Part shown: positions 15,652-24,831 of the stretch, one piece after another | How positions within the stretch are numbered: position 1 is the stretch's first letter | Layout: each line of letters begins with the position of its first letter | NCBI GenBank assembly: GCA_049649525.1 | Contig: JBARZE010000064.1 | Location: forward strand, 1-64,000 | Source: JAAURB01 sp049649525 | GTDB taxonomy: Bacteria > Cyanobacteriota > Cyanobacteriia > Cyanobacteriales > Microcoleaceae | Length of the DNA stretch: 64,000 bases | Direction: 5' to 3' | Notes under the pieces: generated by a model | The model's input: only the letters and a program-made list of their open reading frames with translations | The model's database searches: none | What the model was told of the DNA's origin: nothing | Made by a program: the position numbers and the translations under genes

Positions 15652-17919
15652 GTGAGCATCATGAACATTAACATCTTACCGACTTCTGTTAATTACGACT
15701 GTACCGTTCCGGGTTGGTTATATCAGTATCTTGGGGATATACAGTCCGAACCTCAAGAGATCACAGCGACTTCATCCCAAAACAACTTAATTCAACAGGC
15801 GTTTTTGTTTGCCTATCAACTCCATCAAGGACAATATCGCAAGTCTGGAGAACCTTATATTAATCACCCCATTGCAGTCGCGGGATTACTGCGTTATTTG
15901 GGTAGCGATGATACGATGATCGCGGCTGGCTTTTTACACGATATAATTGAAGATACAGATGTTACTCCAGAAGAACTAGAACAACACTTCGGGGAAGAGG
16001 TTCGCTACTTAGTAGAAGGAGTGACTAAACTCTCTAAATTTAACTTTTCCAGTAAAACAGAACGACAAGCAGAAAACTTTCGTCGAATGTTTCTGGCGAT
16101 GGCAAAAGACATCCGAGTCATTGTAGTCAAACTGGCAGATAGGCTGCATAATATGCGGACATTACAGTATATGCCAGAACATAAACAACGCTCCATTGCA
16201 TTAGAAACCCGAGAAATTTTTGCACCGTTAGCGCATCGTTTAGGAATTGGTCGGTTTAAATGGGAACTAGAAGATTTATCGTTTAAATATTTAGAGCCTA
16301 ATGATTATCATGAAGTGAAAACTTTAGTTGCAGATAAACGCCAAATTAGAGAGGATAATTTAGCAGAAGTTGCGGATTTACTCAGAAGTCAAATGGAACT
16401 GGCGGGAATTAAATGCTATGAAGTCAACGGAAGACCAAAGCATTTATATGGTATTTATCGTAAAATGCAACTCCAGCAAAAACAGTTTCATGAAATTTAT
16501 GATATCGCCGCTATCCGCTTAATTGTCGAAAATAAAGAAGATTGTTATCGTGCTTTAGCGATTATTCATGATACATTTCGTCCAATTCCGGGACGCTTTA
16601 AAGATTATATTGGTTTACCGAAACCGAACCGTTATCAGTCCTTACATACCTGCGTTATGGGTAGGAGAGGACGACCGATAGAAGTGCAAATTCGGACAGT
16701 TGAAATGCATCATATCGCTGAATACGGAATAGCGGCTCATTGGAAATATAAAGAATCCGGCGGCTCCAACTTCCAAATGAATACCGCTGATGATAAATTT
16801 ACCTGGCTACGGCAATTATTAGAATGGCAAAGCGATCTTAATAATGCGGAAGAATATTTAGAAAATGTCAAGGATAATTTATTTGATGAAGATGTTTATG
16901 TCTTCACCCCAGATGGTGATTTAATTGCCTTGCGAGGGGGATCAACACCGATTGATTTTGCCTACCGCATTCATACAGAAGTGGGGAATCATTGCAAAGG
17001 TGCTAAAGTCAATGATCGGATGGTACAGCTCGATACAGTGCTGCAAAACGGCGATATCGTTGAGATATTTAATCAGAAAAATAGCCATCCTAGTTTAGAT
17101 TGGCTGAATTTTGTTAAAACCAGTACTGCTAAAAACCGAATTCGTCAATGGTTTAAGCGATCGCACCGTGATGAAAATGTCGCCCGAGGTCGAGATTTAC
17201 TCGAAAAAGCAATTGGTAAAGAAGGGTTAGATACCTTATTAAAATCAGATCGCATGCAAACCATTGCAGTACGCTGTAATTACCAAACCACAGAAGATTT
17301 ACTCGCCGCTTTAGGATACGGAGAAGTCACTTTATCTCAGGTGGTTAACCGACTACGAGATGTTGCGAAAACTACCCCAGACTTAGCAGCAACCTCAATT
17401 GAAGAGCAAACGATTCAATGTCTTTCCGGTGTCCCTTTAGCCAAAGAAACCACTCCTCCAACTCAAAACCCGATTGCGGGAATTGAAGGATTGCTTCATT
17501 ATATCGCTGGATGTTGTCATCCGTTGCCTGGGGAACCCATTATTGGTGTCGTCACCCGGACTCGTGGGATTTCCATTCATCAACAAGACTGTATTAATGT
17601 AGAAAAAGCTGAAGGTGAGCGCCTGATTCCGATCAGTTGGAATCCGATTAACGATGAGTCTTATTGTGCGCCGAAATATTTGGTGAAACTGCAAATTGAA
17701 GTGTTAGATCGGGTGGGAATTTTAAATGATATTTTGTCCCATTTGAAGGATAATAATATTAATGTCTGTAGCGCTCAGGTGAAAACGTTTCGCAATTCTC
17801 CCGCATTAATTGAATTGGGAATAGAAGTCTGCGATCGCGCCCAACTCGAACGGACTTGTATTCAAGTGAAAAATATCTCAGATGTACTCAGTTTACGTCG
17901 TCTCACCTGCAAAGATTAA
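15652..17919 (+). CDS. rel: Bifunctional (p)ppGpp synthetase/hydrolase (Rel/SpoT)
   Basis: The 755-residue protein makes and degrades the stringent-response alarmone. The HD hydrolase domain (about 50-200) has NHPIAVAG, GFLHDIIEDTDV and KLADRLHNMRTL. The synthetase domain (about 235-350) has RPKHLYGIYRKM, DIAAIRLIV and GRFKDYIGLPKPNRYQSLH, with EVQIRT following. The TGS domain (about 410-475) starts VYVFTPDG, and an ACT domain lies at the C-terminus. All hydrolase and synthetase signature residues are present, so both activities are expected. The GTG at 15652 and the ATG at 15661 are alternative starts and neither has a clear SD. Confidence 0.95.
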   Translation: MSIMNINILPTSVNYDCTVPGWLYQYLGDIQSEPQEITATSSQNNLIQQAFLFAYQLHQGQYRKSGEPYINHPIAVAGLLRYLGSDDTMIAAGFLHDIIEDTDVTPEELEQHFGEEVRYLVEGVTKLSKFNFSSKTERQAENFRRMFLAMAKDIRVIVVKLADRLHNMRTLQYMPEHKQRSIALETREIFAPLAHRLGIGRFKWELEDLSFKYLEPNDYHEVKTLVADKRQIREDNLAEVADLLRSQMELAGIKCYEVNGRPKHLYGIYRKMQLQQKQFHEIYDIAAIRLIVENKEDCYRALAIIHDTFRPIPGRFKDYIGLPKPNRYQSLHTCVMGRRGRPIEVQIRTVEMHHIAEYGIAAHWKYKESGGSNFQMNTADDKFTWLRQLLEWQSDLNNAEEYLENVKDNLFDEDVYVFTPDGDLIALRGGSTPIDFAYRIHTEVGNHCKGAKVNDRMVQLDTVLQNGDIVEIFNQKNSHPSLDWLNFVKTSTAKNRIRQWFKRSHRDENVARGRDLLEKAIGKEGLDTLLKSDRMQTIAVRCNYQTTEDLLAALGYGEVTLSQVVNRLRDVAKTTPDLAATSIEEQTIQCLSGVPLAKETTPPTQNPIAGIEGLLHYIAGCCHPLPGEPIIGVVTRTRGISIHQQDCINVEKAEGERLIPISWNPINDESYCAPKYLVKLQIEVLDRVGILNDILSHLKDNNINVCSAQVKTFRNSPALIELGIEVCDRAQLERTCIQVKNISDVLSLRRLTCKD

Positions 17920-18036
17920 GTTCACCCAGAAGCAATATTTAGGTGGGTCAAGGGCAGATCGACTGTTGCCGACACCCCAAACCCCACCCTCTACTTCCTC
18001 AATCACAAATAACCAATAATCAATCATCAAAAAATT

Positions 18037-19095
18037 ATGCTGCTGCAATCATTACGTGAAATTCAAGTTGATACTGGGGCAACTTTGGACGAAGAAGGGG
18101 ATTTTCCTCTCACTTTTAATAATGATACCGAAGCAGTCATAGCGGCTCGTGAAGGGGTAGCGGTGGGCGATCGCTCTCATTGGGGACTGATGCAAATTTC
18201 GGGTAATGATCGGCTGCGATTTTTGCACAACCAAAGTACTAACGAGATTCAAACTCGTCAACCGGGAGAAAGTTGTCAGACGGTGTTTGTCAATTCCACA
18301 GCCCGCACTCTCGACTTAGCCACCGCTTATTTCCTCGATCAAATGATTTGGGTATTAATTTCTCCCAAGCGTCGTCAATCTTTATTGGAATGGCTAGATC
18401 GTTATATTTTTCCCATGGATCAAGTGAAGCTGAATGATCTAACCACAAACTACGCCGTTTTTAGTTTGATTGGCCCCAAAAGCAAGGAGTTGATCGCTCA
18501 ATTGGGTGCAGGCGATCTTGATACTCAACCCCAAGGTCATCATCAGGTGCGAGAATTAAATGGGGTTGCCGTCCGAATTGCCCGAGGTAACGGTTTATCC
18601 GATCATGGCTATACTTTACTCGTTCCCGCCCCAGAAGCAGCACGATTTTGGCGGATGTTAATGGATCTTGAAGTGGTTCCCTTTGGCGATCGCGTTTGGC
18701 AACATCTACGCATTCTTCAGGGTCGTCCGGCTCCTGATTCTGAACTCACTGAAGATTATAATCCGTTAGAAGCGGGATTATGGCCAACCATTTCTTTTGA
18801 GAAAGGCTGTTATATCGGTCAAGAAACCATTGCCCGTTTGAATACTTATAAAGGGGTGAAACAATATCTGTGGGGACTACGTTTAAACGGCCCTGCCGCG
18901 CCGGGGACAACAATTACCCTTGAAGGTCAAAAAATTGGTTTACTCACCAGTTATACCGATTTAGAGCAGCCTGCTTTTGGTTTAGGTTATGTTCGAGTCA
19001 AAGCGGGCGGTGAAGGGTTAACGGTCCAGGTGGGAGATACAACTGCAGAAGTGGTCGATGTTCCTTTTCTGACTCATGTCTCTATGGCTAAATAA
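18037..19095 (+). CDS. YgfZ/GcvT-like folate-binding protein
   Basis: The 352-residue protein is of the aminomethyltransferase fold. The diagnostic motif KGCYIGQETIARLNTYKG near residue 250 is the YgfZ signature. In E. coli YgfZ helps the repair or assembly of Fe-S enzymes with tetrahydrofolate. The N-terminal part has HWGLMQISGNDRLRFLHNQSTN, typical of GcvT/YgfZ. It follows the rel gene by 117 bp on the same strand, and a rho-independent terminator lies 70 bp after its stop. Confidence 0.88.
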   Translation: MLLQSLREIQVDTGATLDEEGDFPLTFNNDTEAVIAAREGVAVGDRSHWGLMQISGNDRLRFLHNQSTNEIQTRQPGESCQTVFVNSTARTLDLATAYFLDQMIWVLISPKRRQSLLEWLDRYIFPMDQVKLNDLTTNYAVFSLIGPKSKELIAQLGAGDLDTQPQGHHQVRELNGVAVRIARGNGLSDHGYTLLVPAPEAARFWRMLMDLEVVPFGDRVWQHLRILQGRPAPDSELTEDYNPLEAGLWPTISFEKGCYIGQETIARLNTYKGVKQYLWGLRLNGPAAPGTTITLEGQKIGLLTSYTDLEQPAFGLGYVRVKAGGEGLTVQVGDTTAEVVDVPFLTHVSMAK

Positions 19096-19164
19096 GTGAT
19101 GGTATTTTTTCTATTTCAATACTTTTATTAGCAATTTTACGATCTAAATATCAAGTTATTCTTT

Positions 19165-19188
19165 AACCGCATTAGCGGTTTTTTTATT
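19165..19188 (+). terminator. Rho-independent terminator after the ygfZ-like gene
   Basis: AACCGC (19165-19170), loop ATTA and GCGGTT (19175-19180) form a perfect 6-bp stem followed by a run of T (GGTTTTTTTATTG). It lies 70 bp beyond the stop codon. Confidence 0.8.
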
Positions 19189-19452
19189 GTTTTGAAGGAT
19201 ATTGAAATTATGACTAAAAATTGAAGTATGAATTGAGTTGAGCGATCGTCAGCCTCAGTCGCTTCAATAGAAGGCTATTCAATCAGGATTGACAATGCCG
19301 CAACCCCAATAAAAGCGAGTTTGTAGTATATTTAAAATAATTAGCGTTCGTATGTTTACTGATTATTTACAGACTGAATTACGATTGATGCCAAAACTAC
19401 TTTTTTAAGATTTAACGAGATTAAAGATATCGAATTTTTTAGGAGAAATAAA

Positions 19453-20715
19453 ATGCGTTTCAATAATAATGATTTAAACCCGTTTAATAATTTTTTAGAA
19501 GGGACTGATGGTGATGATCGTTTGTCTGTTAACAGATTTATAATACCCGACTACGCTGCATTATACGGGAAAAATGGACGTGATACACTGACAGGTAATC
19601 GGGGTAATAATTTTCTTGATGGGGGTAATAATAATGACTCATTAAATGGTGAGAGGGGTGATGATACCCTACTGGGTGGCAATGGGAATGACTCGCTAAA
19701 TGGTGGCATCGGTGATGATTATCTTGAGGGGGGTAGTGGCAATGATTATATAGAAGGTGGAGGGGGTAATGATATTGTTATTTATTATGGGAAAAAAGCA
19801 GATTTTAAAATTACAAAGAATTTAAATGGAACTTTAACGGTTGAAGATATTAATACAAATGATGGTAGCAATGCAGGAACCGATACTTTAGTTAAAATTA
19901 ATCAGAGTCAATTACAATTTAGTAATATAGATGGTTTGTTACGCTATGAAAATGGCATCAATACAGAAGGCGATATTGAGAATGTTAATCCGACTTTTGA
20001 AACCTTTGTAATCACTCATGGTTTTAACTCAGAAATAGGTGGTGATTTTACATTATTAGCTGAAAGTCTATCTAATTATTATGATGACTTAGTTAATGTT
20101 ATTACATGGGATTGGTCAGCAGAAGCCAATGGCGGTTTAAATTATCTTCCAGTTGCAAACAAAGTCACAACTCAAGGCGATACCTTAGCTGATGTATTAA
20201 CTACTTTAAATATAAATCCCAGTAACACAACTTTAATTGGTCATAGCTTAGGGGGTCATTTAGTCGGAAATACAGGTGAAAAGTATGATTCATTAACAGG
20301 ACAATCAATTGATATGATTATTGGGTTAGATCCGGCGGGGAGTGATGTTCACAATGATTTTGATAATATAAATAGCCCACTTAATGCCTTAAATAATCGT
20401 CTAGATAGTTCTGATGCTGATTATGTCGTCGCATTCCATACAACAGAGTTATTGGGTTATGAATTTCCCCTCGCAGATGCTGATTATTATATCGATTGGG
20501 AAGAAACATTAATCGGTATACCCGACCCGTTTGATTTGACGAAAGCGGTTGATTTACACGGCTATGCAGTTGAACTTTTGATAGATTTATTTGAAAATGA
20601 TAAAGGAATTTTGCAACCCAATAATAATAGTGCTGTGGGAAAATATTTTGAAATTCAGGATATTTTTAATCAGGATATAACCGGAGAATATTATATTACG
20701 ACTAAAACTTTTTAA
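19453..20715 (+). CDS. RTX protein fused to a lipase-type alpha/beta hydrolase
   Basis: 420 residues. Residues about 15-110 are RTX calcium-binding repeats (LTGNRGNNFLDGGNNNDSLNG, GGNGNDSLNGGIGDDYLEGG). After a beta-rich linker, a hydrolase domain starts near 190 with TFVITHGFNSE. It has the nucleophile elbow LIGHSLGGHL (Ser about 275), GLDPAGSDVH with the likely acid, and a later His in VDLHGYAV. These fit the pancreatic-type lipase family (PF00151-like). It lacks a signal peptide, so secretion by a type I exporter is inferred. TAGGAG lies 8 bp before the ATG. RTX repeats are usually C-terminal to the enzyme; here they come first. Confidence 0.85.
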   Translation: MRFNNNDLNPFNNFLEGTDGDDRLSVNRFIIPDYAALYGKNGRDTLTGNRGNNFLDGGNNNDSLNGERGDDTLLGGNGNDSLNGGIGDDYLEGGSGNDYIEGGGGNDIVIYYGKKADFKITKNLNGTLTVEDINTNDGSNAGTDTLVKINQSQLQFSNIDGLLRYENGINTEGDIENVNPTFETFVITHGFNSEIGGDFTLLAESLSNYYDDLVNVITWDWSAEANGGLNYLPVANKVTTQGDTLADVLTTLNINPSNTTLIGHSLGGHLVGNTGEKYDSLTGQSIDMIIGLDPAGSDVHNDFDNINSPLNALNNRLDSSDADYVVAFHTTELLGYEFPLADADYYIDWEETLIGIPDPFDLTKAVDLHGYAVELLIDLFENDKGILQPNNNSAVGKYFEIQDIFNQDITGEYYITTKTF

Positions 20716-20792
20716 TTAGGGTGGTTAACCGTTCTATACCAAATAACAAACTTGCGTCAAAATAGAAGTATTAATCTTGATACAGCTTCGTG

Positions 20793-21071
20793 ATGGAATG
20801 TGAACTCTGCCAGCGGGAAATGGATCGATTAACGGTTCATCATTTAATTCCCCGACAAACCACTAAACGCAAAAAGACTAAACCCAGTCCCACAATTGAA
20901 ATTTGTTCAGCCTGTCATCGTCAAATTCATGCATTATTTGATAACAAATATTTAGCGAATCATCTTAATACTGTAGAAAGCCTGAAAAATGAACCCAAAA
21001 TGCAGAAATTCTTGAGTTGGATTAGCAAACAACAAAGTGATAAAAAGGTTAAAGTACGCCGCCAGCGCTAA
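20793..21071 (+). CDS. Small HNH endonuclease domain protein
   Basis: 92 residues from ATG 20793; a GTG at 20790 could add one codon. Zinc-binding CELC and CSACH pairs bracket the HNH-like motif VHHLIPRQ ... ICSACHRQIHALF, with a Lys/Arg-rich tail (KKVKVRRQR). Stand-alone proteins of this kind are widespread in cyanobacteria and of uncertain role, nuclease activity being inferred from the fold. There is no mobile-element context. It converges with a PEP-CTERM gene across a 45-bp hairpin. Confidence 0.82.
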   Translation: MECELCQREMDRLTVHHLIPRQTTKRKKTKPSPTIEICSACHRQIHALFDNKYLANHLNTVESLKNEPKMQKFLSWISKQQSDKKVKVRRQR

Positions 21072-21109
21072 CTATTGAGAATTTGAATTAAATTTTTATA
21101 TGAATAATG

Positions 21110-21154
21110 AGCCAGAATTAACTGCAACTTGACTTACAACGATCAATTCTGGCT
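21110..21154. terminator. 10-bp inverted repeat between convergent genes
   Basis: AGCCAGAATT (21110-21119) pairs perfectly with AATTCTGGCT (21145-21154) across a 25-nt loop. It lies between the HNH gene and the leftward PEP-CTERM gene. There is no T-run, so a terminator role is only suggested by position. Confidence 0.45.
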
Positions 21155-21215
21155 GAATATTGTTCTACGTTATCTTTACCAAATACACAGATCTCAGTTA
21201 TTGCCTGTGAAGATA

Positions 21216-21866
21216 TTAATGTTTTTTACGCTTCAGCTTTGAACCCACAGCAATTGCCGATACTGCCATCAGTCCCAGAGTAGATGCAGGTTCAGGAATT
21301 GAAGTCCGGCGTGTTGCAGTCCAGGTGCCAGAACCGTCTGGGAATACGGGATTTCCATCTCCATCTACCGGTGTCGAACCTCCACTTACACGCCACTCAT
21401 TTGCAGTCATGACTACATCGGCAACGCCTCTAAAGCGAAATGCCCATGCACCAATAAAGAAAAAGCTTCCAGTGTTTGCAATACAGCCCGCAGATTGACA
21501 AAAGTCAAAACCTGCAACTAACTCATCATCAAATGGTCGCCAGAACAGGTTGTCATTTTCGGCCCTACTAGATAATGAACTTATACCTCGTACAGTTGAG
21601 AAAAAGCTTTCTAACAGGAAAAAGTTATCCTCTGCTTCTATTTCCAACAAGTTACTTCCACATATAGGTTCTACAATACATAACTCTATCGTGTCCTCAA
21701 ACGGCTCCTCTTCATGGCTAAACTCTCCTGTTCCTGCTAATTCCCCACTTTCGTCAAAAAACTCTAAATCGTAGAATACAGCGGCATTTCCAGGGGAAGT
21801 CAGGGCAAGAATAGAGACTAAACTCGCACCTGATATCAAAACTAATTTCTGAAATAGATTATTCAT
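21216..21866 (-). CDS. PEP-CTERM sorting-domain protein
   Basis: 216 residues with an N-terminal signal peptide (LVLISGASLVSILALTS then GNAA), an Asp/Glu-rich beta-type body with one CIVEPICG and one CQSAGCIA pair, and a C-terminal IPEPAS motif followed by a hydrophobic helix and the basic end KLKRKKH. The PEP-CTERM tail directs processing by an exosortase and release to the envelope or exopolysaccharide in other bacteria. No exosortase gene is in view. The function of the body is unknown. Confidence 0.88.
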   Translation of the reverse strand: MNNLFQKLVLISGASLVSILALTSPGNAAVFYDLEFFDESGELAGTGEFSHEEEPFEDTIELCIVEPICGSNLLEIEAEDNFFLLESFFSTVRGISSLSSRAENDNLFWRPFDDELVAGFDFCQSAGCIANTGSFFFIGAWAFRFRGVADVVMTANEWRVSGGSTPVDGDGNPVFPDGSGTWTATRRTSIPEPASTLGLMAVSAIAVGSKLKRKKH

Positions 21867-22023
21867 GGTATTAGATTGCCTTTAGTAAATTTTCGGAAAA
21901 TTCCTAAATCATTGGCTAAAATATCTGTTTCTTCACTATTTAATTAAAACTATAATAATTAGATGTGAATTACAGTTGCCAATCTGCCCACTCCTCAACC
22001 ACCATCACTTATAATTCTTTATT

Positions 22024-22680
22024 TTATTTCACTTTCTTCAACTGAGATCCTAATCCTAAAATAGTTAAGATACCTAAAATAACGCTAGGTTCAGGAACAC
22101 TTTGAGGATTTAAACTCACTTCTACTATTGAGAAAGGAATTTGTTGTGCCGAGGCAGCCGAAAGAGGATTATTTTCAATACGATCCAGAAATCGAAGAGT
22201 ACTTGGATTCGTGTATTCAAAAACGAAAAAGTAAGAGTATCTATCACTTAAATTAACTGTTTCTATCCGACATGAACCCCCATCAGATCCCACACAAGTT
22301 TCGTTTCCTGGCGGCCCTGAAGTAACACCGTCTCCAGTAGATGTTCTAAACAAGAAGTCAAAATCTAATTGTTCAAGATCTAATTCAAAATTTGAGACAT
22401 CCTCTAATTCCAAACTTTGTATAAATGTTAAACGATCTACTTCAATATCGACTAAAAAATTAGTTAATTCTAACTCAGATAATATCCCATTTCCGTCTAA
22501 GTCTTCTCCTCCAAAAGTTCCTAAGATAGAATCACCTTCTTCTGTTCCTATGACCCCAGTAATCTCAAAATCACCTGTAATTGTAGCTGCGTTAATAGCG
22601 GTTTCACCCACTGTTAACATGGTGATTGTACTCAATGCAGTGAGAGATGCATTAGTGAAAAACTTCCGGATTTTATTCAT
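22024..22680 (-). CDS. PEP-CTERM sorting-domain protein
   Basis: 218 residues. Signal peptide near residues 10-32 (LTALSTITMLTVGETAINA), a beta-rich acidic middle with one Cys pair (CVGSDGGSC), and a VPEPSVILGILTILGLG tail ending LKKVK, which is a PEP-CTERM signal with hydrophobic helix and basic end. It lies 157 bp upstream of another PEP-CTERM gene on the same strand, but the bodies are not obviously alike. It is probably exported and exosortase-processed. The start ATG is at 22678-22680. Confidence 0.87.
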   Translation of the reverse strand: MNKIRKFFTNASLTALSTITMLTVGETAINAATITGDFEITGVIGTEEGDSILGTFGGEDLDGNGILSELELTNFLVDIEVDRLTFIQSLELEDVSNFELDLEQLDFDFLFRTSTGDGVTSGPPGNETCVGSDGGSCRIETVNLSDRYSYFFVFEYTNPSTLRFLDRIENNPLSAASAQQIPFSIVEVSLNPQSVPEPSVILGILTILGLGSQLKKVK

Positions 22681-22960
22681 TTAAGCTGCCCCTGTAAATT
22701 TGTACTCTTTTGATGATCTTCGCTATTTCAATTGAAGATATCGAGTCAAATAAATTGCTGATTTAACTTCAAAATATCATGATGGATATGGTTTGAAATT
22801 TCCTATCCGGAGTCTTCATCGACTCTTTACAAACTTGATAGCTCAGCTTTACATTAGCCCCTGTTGTGTAAATGTAACGTTCTGCATCATCTCAAAAGCA
22901 AGTAGATCTAGGATCTAGGTTATTGCGATCGCATAGTATGCCGCTGTTGTGTAACTGCTA

Positions 22961-23248
22961 TCAAAAACATTCGTAATGTTCGACGACGGGAAACGGATCA
23001 TAAAAATGATGTAATAGAGAACGCCATTGTTGATATTGTGGGGATTGTCGAAAACCAATTGTATGGTCTTCTAAACGTTGCCAACGAACCAGTAAAATAT
23101 AACGATTTTGTGTTTCTAAACAGCGTTGCAATTGATGAGAAATATAACCCGAAGTAGAACTAATGATGGGGGAAGCTATTTTAAATGCGGCTTCAAATTC
23201 CGCTGCTAAACCCGGTTTAATATCCAATATTGCCACTTCTAATATCAT
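22961..23248 (-). CDS. Antibiotic biosynthesis monooxygenase (ABM)-domain protein
   Basis: The 95-residue protein has a ferredoxin-like dimeric alpha-beta barrel: MILEVAILDIKPG, a central helix, SGYISHQLQR, YILLVRWQ and DPFPVVEHYECF. ABM domains oxidise small aromatic substrates or degrade haem, but many have no known substrate. Its ATG at 23246-23248 overlaps the TAA of the upstream metallophosphoesterase (TAATG), so translation is coupled and it is the last gene of a leftward run. Confidence 0.85.
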   Translation of the reverse strand: MILEVAILDIKPGLAAEFEAAFKIASPIISSTSGYISHQLQRCLETQNRYILLVRWQRLEDHTIGFRQSPQYQQWRSLLHHFYDPFPVVEHYECF

Positions 23249-24828
23249 TACCCAATCTCAAATCGGTCTGCTTCTGGATATTGCCAGTGATGATGATGCC
23301 ATTCGGCGAGTAACGGCTGAACAGAAAACTTGGGCGGGTTACCGGGTTTAACATCAATCCGAAGCGCAGAATAGGGACGATGTTTATCTGAACCCTGACC
23401 ACTACGACCAATATAACATTGAGATTCGGCGACAACTCGGCTGTCAATCCCTTTAACTGTTTCAACTTCTTCTTCAATTTTAGGGCCTTCAGTGCGCTGA
23501 CGACGCAGACTGTGGCCACTACCGCCACAAATAATCCAAGGGATATGACGATCTCCATGTCCTGTATCACGAGTTTTGAGATATTCTAGACAGTGGGCAT
23601 GACCATTGAGGACTAAATCGACCAGAGGACGACCTGCTGAACGTTCACCTACCGCCACTGATACACCATCAAGCACCCGCCGTAAATTCTGACGAATTGC
23701 CAAAGTCTGGGCTTGCTGCCATTTGGTGGCTTCTGTAACATAAGGTGGATGATGAAAATAAATAATCCGTCCTCGAACTTCATCGGTATGCCAGGAGTCA
23801 ATTAAGCGTTGTTGTAACCAATTGAGTTGTTCCCAGTCTACGACTTCATCCGACTCATCAGTGCTAAGGGTTTTTTCAATATCAATTTGCATCTCTTGAA
23901 TTTGTTCAACTTTAGCCTGATTATCTTGGATTTGTTCGAGTTGTTCTGGGTTATCGGGGTTAAGCTCTTCAATAGTATTGAGAATTTTTTCTTCTTCGCG
24001 TTGCAATTGCCGCAAACGTTGGTTGAGTTGACGGCGTATAATATCTCCCTCCGCAGTTTTCGGTAACGGGGCAGGGGCGTTAAAAGTATTGGAGTCGAGG
24101 GCAAAAAAATCAATTCCCCCATAACGAAAAGTATAGTAACGGTTGGGGAGGCGGGTAAATTTACCCGGTTGATAGTGTAAGCAACGACCCGTTGAAGTTT
24201 GGGCGGTATAATATCGCTGGAAATGTTGAGCTAGATCGCTGTCGCGTTCCCAGATACTGAGATAATCTAAAAATGCTCTTGCATAAGCATCACCCTGATA
24301 CGATCCATGCCACCCGACATCAAGATCGACATGAGAACGTAGTAAGCGTTTTACAGGAATGATCAAAGGTGCAACCAGACTATACAAGGGAGGCAAATCA
24401 TAATAGTCGTGGTTACCGGGGACGGGAAGAAAGGGGAAATTGAACACCATCTTATCGTAGGAGATTTGCTTTGGGTTCTCACCCCCGACGATAAATTCTC
24501 GATAAGGTTGAATAAAGTTGCGGAGATAATATTCACGCGATCCCACCAGATAAACCACATCCCCTGTATGCAAGACGAAGCGAGACTGATCCCGATGTTT
24601 GAGTAATAATTCGGCGACTTCGCGCTGTGGACTGTGTCCGCGATGGTTTCCGGTACCACTGTCTCCTAGGACAAGAAAGGAAAATTCTGGGTTATCCGAC
24701 TGCGGGTCTGCCAACACAAGGCGAGTTTGATCAATATTATGCTCAATAACTGCTTGATGTTGCCAATGCACCCGTTGCTGCATTTTATTGATTTTGGTAG
24801 CAATTGCCGGATCGCGAACTAATTTCAT
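23248..24828 (-). CDS. Calcineurin-like metallophosphoesterase
   Basis: 526 residues. The dimetal phosphoesterase motifs are in order: VLGDSGTGNHRGH (about 50), HTGDVVYLVGS (about 88), PGNHDYY (about 136), a YFHHPPYV segment in the second half and LNGHAHCLEYL (about 408). A Glu/Gln-rich coiled coil (about 268-325: RQLNQRLRQLQREEEKIL) is inserted inside the catalytic domain, which makes the protein long for the family. No signal peptide is seen. It sits 3 bp downstream of a lipoprotein gene and overlaps an ABM-type gene, so the three are probably one operon. The substrate is unknown. Confidence 0.88.
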   Translation of the reverse strand: MKLVRDPAIATKINKMQQRVHWQHQAVIEHNIDQTRLVLADPQSDNPEFSFLVLGDSGTGNHRGHSPQREVAELLLKHRDQSRFVLHTGDVVYLVGSREYYLRNFIQPYREFIVGGENPKQISYDKMVFNFPFLPVPGNHDYYDLPPLYSLVAPLIIPVKRLLRSHVDLDVGWHGSYQGDAYARAFLDYLSIWERDSDLAQHFQRYYTAQTSTGRCLHYQPGKFTRLPNRYYTFRYGGIDFFALDSNTFNAPAPLPKTAEGDIIRRQLNQRLRQLQREEEKILNTIEELNPDNPEQLEQIQDNQAKVEQIQEMQIDIEKTLSTDESDEVVDWEQLNWLQQRLIDSWHTDEVRGRIIYFHHPPYVTEATKWQQAQTLAIRQNLRRVLDGVSVAVGERSAGRPLVDLVLNGHAHCLEYLKTRDTGHGDRHIPWIICGGSGHSLRRQRTEGPKIEEEVETVKGIDSRVVAESQCYIGRSGQGSDKHRPYSALRIDVKPGNPPKFSVQPLLAEWHHHHWQYPEADRFEIG

Positions 24829-24831
24829 TGT

